Positions 1-6,766 of a stretch of DNA of 30,293 nucleotides are shown in pieces. Source of the DNA: a virus; the IMG/VR virus record IMGVR_UViG_3300035232_001084, positions 1 through 30,293 of that record; one strand, given 5' to 3'. The position numbers and the translations under genes are program-made. Positions within the stretch are counted from its first letter, which is position 1; every line of letters starts with the position of its first letter. The notes beneath the pieces are model-generated. The model saw only the letters and a program-made list of their open reading frames with translations, was not told where the DNA came from and ran no database searches.

Positions 1-2
1 AT

Positions 3-1037
3 ACTGCTGCCGATAAAGGCCTAAGTGAATATACGCCCTTTAGAGTTGATTGGTGGGATGTACCAGGTAGAGACGATGCATGGATGAAGCAAGAAGTTGC
101 CAACCTAGGTAGTGATGAGGCATTTAATAGACAATATGGAAATCAGTTTATAGCAGGATCGTCATTGCTATTAGGCGCTGATAGCCTTAAAAAATTAACA
201 ACGAATCAAATAGATTTTGTACATAGAGAAGTAATTGAATTTGATGATGAGGATGTAGACTATTCTGGTTTACTATGGGATCCTGAATTTAATTTGGATG
301 AAGCTGAAGAAGATGAAAATTACTGGGTATTCTCTGTAGATATTGCAGAAGGTACTGGTGGTGACTATTCTATTATAAATATTTTTAAAGTAGAAATCAT
401 GGAAGAAGTGGACTGGAAAAAGGTAACTTCTCCAGGTAGCTTTATTGATTTTTATAGAATTAGACAAGTTGGAAGATTTAGAAGTAACAATCATACAATT
501 GAAGAATTTGCAAAATCTCTTTATATTTTAGCTTATGATGTTTTTTACTCTGAAAATGTAAAACTAATTATAGAATGGAATTTATTTGGTGGTGAGTTAA
601 TAAAAAGAATGGAAACAGTTTTTCCACAAAGAAATGATTTTGATGAAGAATCAGTTGTTAAGTTTAAACATAGAATAGATGCTAAAACGAAACAATTTGG
701 ATTAAAAGTTAAAAAAGATAATAAACCTATATTTTGTCAAAACTTTAAAAAATATATTACACAAAATAAAATTATAATAAAAGATAAGCAAACCGTTTAT
801 GAAGCAGCAACATTTGGTAAATTACCGAATGGAACTTATGCTGGTCAATTAGGTCATGATGATTTAATAATGACATGTATAAATAGTTCTGAAATCTTTT
901 TTACTTTAGACTTCTCTGATTTTGCTGAAGAGCTTCATGATGTTGCTGAACAAGCTATTCAAGATAAAATTGATGTCATCTTAGATAAGGATGCAAAAGG
1001 AGGTCAACTTAATTTTGATATCTACGACCTGGTATAA
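3..1037 (+). CDS. 17: Terminase large subunit, C-terminal part (gp17-like), cut by window start
   Basis: DNA-packaging motor nuclease. The reading frame is open from base 3, so the gene starts upstream of the window and the internal ATG at 84 is not its start. The visible 345 codons hold the end of the ATPase region (WWDVPGRDDAWMKQE, typical of the gp17 linker) and the RNase H-fold nuclease domain. Likely metal-binding acids lie in FSVDIAEGTGGDYS (first Asp), in LIIEWNLFGG (Glu) and in LGHDDLIMTC (last Asp pair), the same order as in T4 gp17. The N-terminal Walker motifs are outside the window. The tail sheath follows after 54 nt, as in T4 (17-18-19). In the family this enzyme cuts concatemeric DNA and pumps it into the prohead through the portal. 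The family assignment is firm; precise catalytic residue numbers cannot be given without the N-terminus. Confidence 0.93.
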   Translation, partial: TAADKGLSEYTPFRVDWWDVPGRDDAWMKQEVANLGSDEAFNRQYGNQFIAGSSLLLGADSLKKLTTNQIDFVHREVIEFDDEDVDYSGLLWDPEFNLDEAEEDENYWVFSVDIAEGTGGDYSIINIFKVEIMEEVDWKKVTSPGSFIDFYRIRQVGRFRSNNHTIEEFAKSLYILAYDVFYSENVKLIIEWNLFGGELIKRMETVFPQRNDFDEESVVKFKHRIDAKTKQFGLKVKKDNKPIFCQNFKKYITQNKIIIKDKQTVYEAATFGKLPNGTYAGQLGHDDLIMTCINSSEIFFTLDFSDFAEELHDVAEQAIQDKIDVILDKDAKGGQLNFDIYDLV

Positions 1038-1056
1038 AAAGTTATAGGTTAGTGGA

Positions 1057-1068
1057 TATATAAAAAAA
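1057..1068 (+). promoter_or_regulatory. TATATAAAAAAA motif before tail sheath gene
   Basis: TATATAAAAAAA lies 23 nt before the sheath ATG. Near-identical motifs sit shortly before the starts at 4371, 12911, 16178, 17292 and 23307. It resembles the T4 late promoter TATAAATA, so it may be a phage late promoter. It could instead be an A-rich translation enhancer of the kind used in Bacteroidetes. Confidence 0.35.
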
Positions 1069-1091
1069 GCAAATAAAAAAAATAATATAAG

Positions 1092-4000
1092 ATGGCACTA
1101 GATCCGAAAATCGCTTCGATTAAAGCTGCAGGAACATACAGATTTGAATTTGACAAATCACAAGTAGTTAGTATTCCTGCTAATCAGACAAGATTAATTG
1201 TTGGTTTCTCCAAAACGGGACCTTTCAATACTCCGGTATTTGTACCTGACACCGCATTCTTTAAACAAGTTTATGGTGACATTGACAGAAACCTAGAAAG
1301 AAAGGATTCATTTTTCCACAGAAGCTGTTTAGCAGCATTGGAAAGAGGACCGATTCTTGCACTTAATCTATTAAACTTAACTGCTGCCGATAAGGTAGAG
1401 TATATTAAATTTGGTACGGCTGCTACCCCTGACATTCAGGATAATGCCGGCGCCTTAGGAGAATATCAAAAAATGTACAACCGAGATAAATTCTTTTATC
1501 CTGACACAGATGCATTCTTAGACAATGTAAATGCAAATAAACTTGATTTTAATTCAGGTACTACAAATGATTTATTAGATTTTACCAATTTAGGTCAAAA
1601 TCCAGTTTCAGTTATTGTAAGAAAAGCATCTTCTGCTAATTCAACAGGTTTTAATGTAACTGCTGAAGAATGGTATGGTGCTGCAAATGTACCAGGATTT
1701 TTAGATAAAGATAGTTTAGTATCCGACTTTTTAGTAGATGTATTTTTAATAGAAGGTAACTTTGGTGGAGACTTTGGTTCTGCAACACCGTATGAAAGGT
1801 TTGTAGCAGATCCAATTTACCAACAATATTTTGATAAAGTACAAGGATTAAAAAGAAGAGTTTTTGATTCAGATTCATCTGATACAAAAATTGCACAATT
1901 CTTTAATGAATCAGAAGTTAATGTCGTTGCAACTTATACTGCATCATTGCTTCCTAATTTTACAGACCTATTAGGTAATAACCTTTTTATTGAAAAAGTT
2001 ATTAATGCTGATACGGCAAGCACTGGTATATTCGTCGCGGTAAATGAAGATTTATTTGACGGTGATACATTAATTGATGGTGTTGCTGGTGGAATTGATA
2101 TGATAGGTCATAACCTTGAATATACTCAAGCTAATTCATTCCAGGAAGATGTTAATTTCTTATCTTACAGTGGAGCTGTTGTTTCAGATGTAAGTTATGC
2201 TGGTACAGGAACAACTCCTAATACAGTATCCGCAACAACTGAAGCTATTAATGTAACACAGTTAACAAGTGGAGATATACAAATACAAGTAGTAGGTTCT
2301 GCTGGTGATCCATTATGGGATGCGTTTTCAGGATTTACTAAAAACTCTGCAAGTGCTGTAGGAACTTACATATTAGCAAATACAGGTGCAGGAGATAAAT
2401 ATGTTCCGGTAATATCAGTACAGATTGTAGGAAATACAATTACCTTATTATTATCAAGTGTTGGTAGTATTATACCTGCTGATTTTAGTAATGTAACTGG
2501 AGCATCATATACTTATATTAACGAAAGTGACTTTGGGTTTGTAACTGATGAGGCTATATTAGCTGATAATGCAAATGCAAATATTATAGGTGGATATGGT
2601 TCAACATTATATAGCCAATTCTCAAACGGTACTCTTACTGATGGAGATGAAGCGGTATATGAAAATACAATTGGTGGAATTACTACACAGGATACTTCAT
2701 ATTTAGTATTTAATGCTGTAGATTATCCTGCGATTCATACACAGAGTCCGACAACGGCTTTAACAACAGTTCCAATTTCAGATCCGGCTTATTACTTGCC
2801 ATCTGTTCAGGTAACTCCTTATGAAGAAGATGGATTTAATAATTTAACACCACATGATCAATTTACTTTAGATCCTGCTAATGGAGGTTTCTTTTTAGAT
2901 ACTGACGCTGCCCCTTATGCTGCAGGTACATTAGGAATACAAACACTAAAAGGTGCAAATAATGTTTCTATAGATATTATTTCAAATTCAGTTACTGAAA
3001 CTGGCCTAAAGCCTAACCAAGTATTGATAGCATCTGATAATCCTGATGCTGCTGCTGTAGTTGTAGGAAACTATTTAGTACATTCTGAAGGTGATCCTAA
3101 CGGTGTAGCACATTCAAGGTTAACAAGAATAAATGTTGTACAAGGCGGATTAACAAATGCTGAGTTTAGTACTATCCCTGCAAATAAATCTGCATTGTTA
3201 GTAACATGTCAAAGCGAAATATCAACAACAACCGCTGCAGGTATTGTTAAAGTAGAATTATATTACCCAATAGATAAGTGGATTGATTATTTAAATATCT
3301 TTACATTGGATGGATTTAAGTTAACTTCAACTCATGTACCTAACGGAACTAATGAAAGACAGAATGAAATCTTAAATGGTACTTTAAATGGAACTAATTT
3401 ATTTAAGGCATTAACTGATAGAGATGTAATTAACTTTAGATATATTGTAGATACATTCGGAAACGGTATTGAAAGTGGATCTAAAGCGATCTATACAATA
3501 TTAGCTTCTACTAGAAAGAATGCATTCGCAATATTAAATGCTCCATCTGCTAAGGACTTTAAAAACAATACAGATCCTTCGTTTAAAGATCTAACTGGAA
3601 GCTTATCATCTAGATTTATTTCTACTGGTGGTGATCTTGCATTAAATCCTACAGTAAGATACTCATTACCATCTCAAACACAAGGTGCGAGTTGGGGAGC
3701 ATTCTATTATCCTTTTATTACTATTAGGGATTTAGGTAGAAATATAAATGTTGTACCAGCTGCATACGTTTCAAATAACTTTATTGCAAAATATGAAAAC
3801 GCTTTACCGTGGTCATTAGTTGCCGGAGTTCGTCGAGGTGTTGTAGGTGGAACTGGAGTTGTAGGATTAGAAATTAATCTTGGAAAAGAAGACAGAGAAT
3901 ACTTAGAACCATTTGGATTGAATCCGATTGTATTCCAAAGTGGAACTGGTCCAACAATCTTTGCAAATAAAACTGCACAGCAGACTACAAAATCTGCATT

Positions 4001-4328
4001 AAGTTCTATTAACTGTAGAGAGGTTGTAATTTATATCCAAGACGGTATTGAAGCAATCCTTAGAAACTATCTATTTGAATTCAATACAGCTCAAACAAGA
4101 TTAGAGATTAAAACACTTGCTGATAACTTTTTATCAACAGTCCAAAATGATGATGGTGTTTATGACTTTAAGAATGTAATGGATGAAACTAATAATACTC
4201 CAGAAGTTATTGATCAAAATGTAGGTATCCTAGATACATATATTGAGCCAGTAAGAGGAATGGAAATTCTTGTACAAAGAACAACTATTTTGAAAACAGG
4301 AGCTATTAGTTCAGGAAACTTCCAATAA
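1092..4328 (+). CDS. 18: Contractile tail sheath protein (gp18-like), unusually long
   Basis: Subunit of the contractile sheath that surrounds the tail tube. At 1078 residues it is far longer than T4 gp18 (659). The ends are recognisable. The N-terminal ~110 residues (SIPANQTRLIVGFSKTGPF; QVYGDIDRNLERKDSFFH) resemble gp18-family starts. The last ~200 residues hold the conserved contractile core, with EDREYLEPFGLNPIVFQSG, SINCREVVIYIQDGIEAIL and IEPVRGMEILVQRTT. The extra length is in the middle, roughly residues 120-800. That part is rich in Gly, Thr, Asn and Ala and looks like one or more beta-rich surface insertions. The gene lies between terminase and tail tube as in T4. The sheath call is secure; the function of the insertions is unknown. 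Confidence 0.93.
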   Translation: MALDPKIASIKAAGTYRFEFDKSQVVSIPANQTRLIVGFSKTGPFNTPVFVPDTAFFKQVYGDIDRNLERKDSFFHRSCLAALERGPILALNLLNLTAADKVEYIKFGTAATPDIQDNAGALGEYQKMYNRDKFFYPDTDAFLDNVNANKLDFNSGTTNDLLDFTNLGQNPVSVIVRKASSANSTGFNVTAEEWYGAANVPGFLDKDSLVSDFLVDVFLIEGNFGGDFGSATPYERFVADPIYQQYFDKVQGLKRRVFDSDSSDTKIAQFFNESEVNVVATYTASLLPNFTDLLGNNLFIEKVINADTASTGIFVAVNEDLFDGDTLIDGVAGGIDMIGHNLEYTQANSFQEDVNFLSYSGAVVSDVSYAGTGTTPNTVSATTEAINVTQLTSGDIQIQVVGSAGDPLWDAFSGFTKNSASAVGTYILANTGAGDKYVPVISVQIVGNTITLLLSSVGSIIPADFSNVTGASYTYINESDFGFVTDEAILADNANANIIGGYGSTLYSQFSNGTLTDGDEAVYENTIGGITTQDTSYLVFNAVDYPAIHTQSPTTALTTVPISDPAYYLPSVQVTPYEEDGFNNLTPHDQFTLDPANGGFFLDTDAAPYAAGTLGIQTLKGANNVSIDIISNSVTETGLKPNQVLIASDNPDAAAVVVGNYLVHSEGDPNGVAHSRLTRINVVQGGLTNAEFSTIPANKSALLVTCQSEISTTTAAGIVKVELYYPIDKWIDYLNIFTLDGFKLTSTHVPNGTNERQNEILNGTLNGTNLFKALTDRDVINFRYIVDTFGNGIESGSKAIYTILASTRKNAFAILNAPSAKDFKNNTDPSFKDLTGSLSSRFISTGGDLALNPTVRYSLPSQTQGASWGAFYYPFITIRDLGRNINVVPAAYVSNNFIAKYENALPWSLVAGVRRGVVGGTGVVGLEINLGKEDREYLEPFGLNPIVFQSGTGPTIFANKTAQQTTKSALSSINCREVVIYIQDGIEAILRNYLFEFNTAQTRLEIKTLADNFLSTVQNDDGVYDFKNVMDETNNTPEVIDQNVGILDTYIEPVRGMEILVQRTTILKTGAISSGNFQ

Positions 4329-4346
4329 GAGGAAACTAAATAAGAA

Positions 4347-4359
4347 TATATAAAAAAAA
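4347..4359 (+). promoter_or_regulatory. TATATAAAAAAAA motif before tail tube gene
   Basis: The same TATATAAAA-type element as before the sheath gene, 11 nt before the tail tube ATG. It is either a late promoter candidate (compare T4 TATAAATA) or an A-rich ribosome-loading leader. No Shine-Dalgarno sequence is visible here. Confidence 0.33.
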
Positions 4360-4370
4360 TAAAATAAACT

Positions 4371-4928
4371 ATGCCACTACCACATTATACCCAATCAAGG
4401 GCCAGTAGCCAAAGGTACGAACCAGTTCAGCCTAACCTATTCGAGGTGACGGTATTTTCACCGCTAGGGGATGATACGGGTTTAATCTTGGAGCAAGTTA
4501 AAACTATCGGAGGTTTAAATAACTTAAACCCAGCTGTAGATGCAATCGGACAGAAATACAAATTTGCTGATCGTTCATTTGCAAGTATGCCAGGTCAAAC
4601 ATTTATGGATCTGACTGTTAACTTTAGTCTTAACTTAAACGAAGCTAATGAAAATTACATTTACAATACATTCCGTAATTGGTACAAATTAATCTATGAT
4701 CCATTGACTGGTGAAATGGGATTAAAGAAAGACTATGTAGGAAGTATGATCATTGTACAATATAACAGAGCAGGTGATATCTTTAGAAAGATTACTTGTA
4801 AAGATGTATTCCCTACAGGTCAACCTGATTTTGTAGATGAATTAAGTTATGAAACTCCGGACGCAGTTGATTTAACAATGACTTATCGTTGTGATCACTG
4901 GGTTGAAGAAAATGTTGGAGCTGCATAA
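4371..4928 (+). CDS. 19: Tail tube protein (gp19-like)
   Basis: Stacks in hexameric rings to form the inner tail tube inside the sheath. It has 185 residues, slightly longer than T4 gp19 (163). Family-like features are the N-terminal YEPVQPNLFEV stretch, a beta-strand-rich body and a C-terminal strand ending in VDLTMTYRCDHW, typical of T4-type tube proteins. It lies 42 nt after the sheath gene and is followed by a strong terminator, so 18 and 19 probably end one late transcript. In T4 the next gene is the portal (20); here a GIY-YIG gene and then a gp26-like gene follow. The call rests on position and on the resemblance of both ends. Confidence 0.9.
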   Translation: MPLPHYTQSRASSQRYEPVQPNLFEVTVFSPLGDDTGLILEQVKTIGGLNNLNPAVDAIGQKYKFADRSFASMPGQTFMDLTVNFSLNLNEANENYIYNTFRNWYKLIYDPLTGEMGLKKDYVGSMIIVQYNRAGDIFRKITCKDVFPTGQPDFVDELSYETPDAVDLTMTYRCDHWVEENVGAA

Positions 4929-4952
4929 TAGCTTTTTAAATATTTTAAATAG

Positions 4953-4979
4953 AAAACTGGCTCTAGGGCCAGTTTTTTT
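4953..4979 (+). terminator. Intrinsic terminator after tail tube gene
   Basis: A 9-bp perfect stem (AAAACTGGC at 4953-4961 with GCCAGTTTT at 4968-4976), a 6-nt loop and a T run to 4979. It lies 24 nt after the tail tube stop codon and separates the sheath/tube unit from the homing-type gene downstream. Confidence 0.9.
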
Positions 4980-5022
4980 ATCTTCACTCTGATATATATT
5001 ATAAATTATATAATCTAAACAT

Positions 5023-5493
5023 ATGACAATCTTTAAAGTAATTAATGAAACTGATGGAAAAGTTTATGTAGGTTATTCGATTAATGATAACCCTAACAAT
5101 TTAGGGGCAGGTAAATATATTAAAAGAGCAGTTAAAGATTTTGGAACAAGATCTTTTCAAAAAACTATTCTTGAAGAATTTGAATCTGAAGAATCATTAA
5201 GTCATATAATGGAAAGGCTAGAATTTTGGATAAAAAATTATAAAGCCGATAATCCTAAATATGGATATAACGAAAGCGTACAAGAATTAATTCCACAAAA
5301 AAAGAGACTTACTAAAAAACTACAAGTTCTCTTAACACCAGAAGATGAAGATAATTTAAATTCAATCATCATCGAAAAATCAATGGAAAATAAAACAAAA
5401 CCGTTGCCAGTATCCAAATATGTAAGACAGTTAATAGTTGAACATATAGTAGAGGAAACTGCGCCTGAAAAACAATTAATAAAAACTAAATAA
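5023..5493 (+). CDS. GIY-YIG endonuclease-like protein with ribbon-helix-helix-like C-terminus
   Basis: Probably a freestanding homing-type endonuclease. Residues 1-90 match the GIY-YIG fold. IFKVINETDGKVYVGYS covers the two motif strands, with IF in place of the usual IY and YVG for YIG. GAGKYIKRAVKDFG and FQKTILEEF are typical of phage members, and the Glu region is MERLEFWIKNY, then YGYNES. Residues 93-145 look like a ribbon-helix-helix DNA-binding unit: a strand at KKLQVLLTPEDEDNL, then a helix at VSKYVRQLIVEHI. The gene follows a terminator, has AT-rich upstream DNA, and ends 2 nt before the gp26-like gene. It sits where T4 has the portal gene, which suits a mobile insertion. The first motif is atypical, so activity is uncertain. 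It could be a domesticated regulator. Confidence 0.72.
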   Translation: MTIFKVINETDGKVYVGYSINDNPNNLGAGKYIKRAVKDFGTRSFQKTILEEFESEESLSHIMERLEFWIKNYKADNPKYGYNESVQELIPQKKRLTKKLQVLLTPEDEDNLNSIIIEKSMENKTKPLPVSKYVRQLIVEHIVEETAPEKQLIKTK

Positions 5494-5495
5494 TT

Positions 5496-6500
5496 ATGAG
5501 TAGTCACGAAGACAATATTAAAAAAGAATTTGAGGCGGCCGAAGGTATAGTAGATACTAAAGCCGAGGTAAAAACAAATGAAGATGGTAAAATTACACAA
5601 TTAGGAACTGTAGATACAAGTAGAGGTTCTGGTGTAACATCCATTGATGATCCAGAAATACAAAGAATACAAGCATTAACTGGTTATGTTAAATTAGACT
5701 TAGTAAACTTTCCTTCCGCTGGACAATTTTATAGAGAAGATTTTGAAATTCATATTAGAGCCGCAAGGGTTGGTGAGATTAGAGAATTTTCTACATTAGA
5801 TGAAGAAAATATTTTAGATGTAGATGAAAAGCTAAACTCACTTCTAGTGAACTGTACAAAAATCATGTATGGTAACCAAAGGGGATCATATAGAGATGTC
5901 TTAGAAGAGGATAGAATATACCTGATCTTATCTATTAGAGAGTTAACATTTAAAGAAGGTGAAAATAAACTGATGATGCCAGTTGGAAAAAAGAATTGTA
6001 AAACAGGAACTTGTAAATCTCAAGAATCTATGGAGCTAAGAACAGGTAATCTTCAATTTAATGATAAAGATGATTTATTAGAAAAGTATTATGATTATGA
6101 AAATAAATGTTTTACTGTTGCAACTAAAAGTCACGGGTCATTAACTATTGCACCACCAACAATTGGTGTTATGAGATCCATTACTGATTGGATACGAAAA
6201 AGAGAAGAAGAAAATTTACCTTGGGATAAATCATCCTTAGCTATCTTACCTTACATTCAAAGAGAATGGAGAGGATTTAATGATAAAGAAATATTTTCAG
6301 CCATTACAAATTTTCAAGGTTGGGATGCTAGCAAATACTCAATTATTTATAGATTGGTAGAGAAAGCAAAAATAGGAGTAAAGCCGGAATTCGCATTTCC
6401 GTGTGATAGCTGTGGTGAGGAGGTCGCAGTTCCGCTCACGTTTCCCGGCGGGATCAAAGCTCTCTTTATTATTCAAGATATCTCTTCTGAACTTTTATAA
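5496..6500 (+). CDS. 26: Baseplate hub assembly / tape-measure chaperone protein (gp26-like)
   Basis: Resembles the T4 gp26/gp51 baseplate protein family, which acts in assembly of the central baseplate hub and tape measure. The 334 residues exceed T4 gp26 (208). Family-type features are FPSAGQFYREDFEIHIRAAR followed by VGEIREFSTLDEENILDVDEK near residues 71-115, and a C-terminal Cys pair in CDSCGEEVAVPLTFP. A second Cys pair occurs in KKNCKTGTCKS, so a zinc-binding element is possible. The first ~55 residues are charged and look disordered. The gene starts 2 nt after the GIY-YIG stop. Its last ~40 codons are overlapped in the +1 frame by an open frame that runs on to 6750, and the tape measure gene follows, so a frameshifted longer product is possible. 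The family call is moderately firm. Confidence 0.75.
   Translation: MSSHEDNIKKEFEAAEGIVDTKAEVKTNEDGKITQLGTVDTSRGSGVTSIDDPEIQRIQALTGYVKLDLVNFPSAGQFYREDFEIHIRAARVGEIREFSTLDEENILDVDEKLNSLLVNCTKIMYGNQRGSYRDVLEEDRIYLILSIRELTFKEGENKLMMPVGKKNCKTGTCKSQESMELRTGNLQFNDKDDLLEKYYDYENKCFTVATKSHGSLTIAPPTIGVMRSITDWIRKREEENLPWDKSSLAILPYIQREWRGFNDKEIFSAITNFQGWDASKYSIIYRLVEKAKIGVKPEFAFPCDSCGEEVAVPLTFPGGIKALFIIQDISSELL
6492..6500 (+). other. Candidate +1 frameshift site (CTT TTA TAA)
   Basis: The zero frame ends GAA CTT TTA TAA. If the Leu tRNA on CTT (6492-6494) slips to TTT (6493-6495), reading continues with TAT AAA GTA and stays open to 6750. This resembles the CTT-T slip of bacterial prfB, but no TGA follows and no well-placed upstream Shine-Dalgarno sequence is seen. 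A 6-bp hairpin (TCCAGC 6533-6538 with GCTGGA 6546-6551) lies downstream. Other shift points within 6376-6500 cannot be excluded. Confidence 0.4.
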
Positions 6501-6750
6501 AGTACGAGTACTATTATTAGAAAAGTTGCATCTCCAGCCTTCAGAGCTGGATTTGCTTCCTTTTTATGAGTATGAATATACTTTAGAAATGTTTAATGAG
6601 ATTCTCAAGGATCGTAATGACGAGGATAAACAGAATACTCAATCCTATTCGGATAAATATAATACGGACAGCATGTCTAAGTCTATGAACAAGCAGATGA
6701 GTTCATTTAAAACTCCATCTATGCCAAAGATTAGTATGCCAAAGTTCTGA
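6493..6750 (+). CDS. Probable +1-frame extension of the gp26-like gene (tape-measure chaperone tail)
   Basis: The frame is open from 6376 and ends at 6750. An ATG exists at 6403, but there the overlapping zero frame is clearly the coding one (CDSCGEEVAVPL). Past the zero-frame stop the +1 frame looks like real protein: YKVRVLLLEKLHLQ, SELDLLPFYEYEYTLEMFNE, ILKDRNDED, then a Ser/Met/Lys-rich tail. Joined to the gp26-like C-terminus it would form a continuous helical region. A stand-alone start would have to be TTG at 6526 or ATG at 6589, each without an obvious ribosome site. The position, right before the tape measure gene, matches the frameshifted chaperone genes (lambda G/GT type) of many tailed phages. 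A plain one-base indel in the four-T run is the alternative. Confidence 0.5.
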   Translation, partial: FYKVRVLLLEKLHLQPSELDLLPFYEYEYTLEMFNEILKDRNDEDKQNTQSYSDKYNTDSMSKSMNKQMSSFKTPSMPKISMPKF

Positions 6751-6766
6751 TAAATAAATAGATTGA

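Noticed and set aside
273-494. Minus-strand ORFs such as 273-494, 5238-5600, 8983-9345, 15174-15629 and 24424-24711
   Set aside because: Each lies wholly or mainly opposite a well-supported plus-strand gene, has low-complexity composition and no coding motif or promoter of its own.
84-1037. ATG at 84 as the terminase start
   Set aside because: The frame is open to the window edge and the upstream residues (WWDVPGRDDAW) belong to the gp17 family, so the gene is cut by the window.
6403-6492. ATG at 6403 as the start of the short ORF before the tape measure
   Set aside because: Over this stretch the zero frame carries the gp26-like Cys motif; the +1 translation (VVRRSQFRSRF) looks like a shadow.
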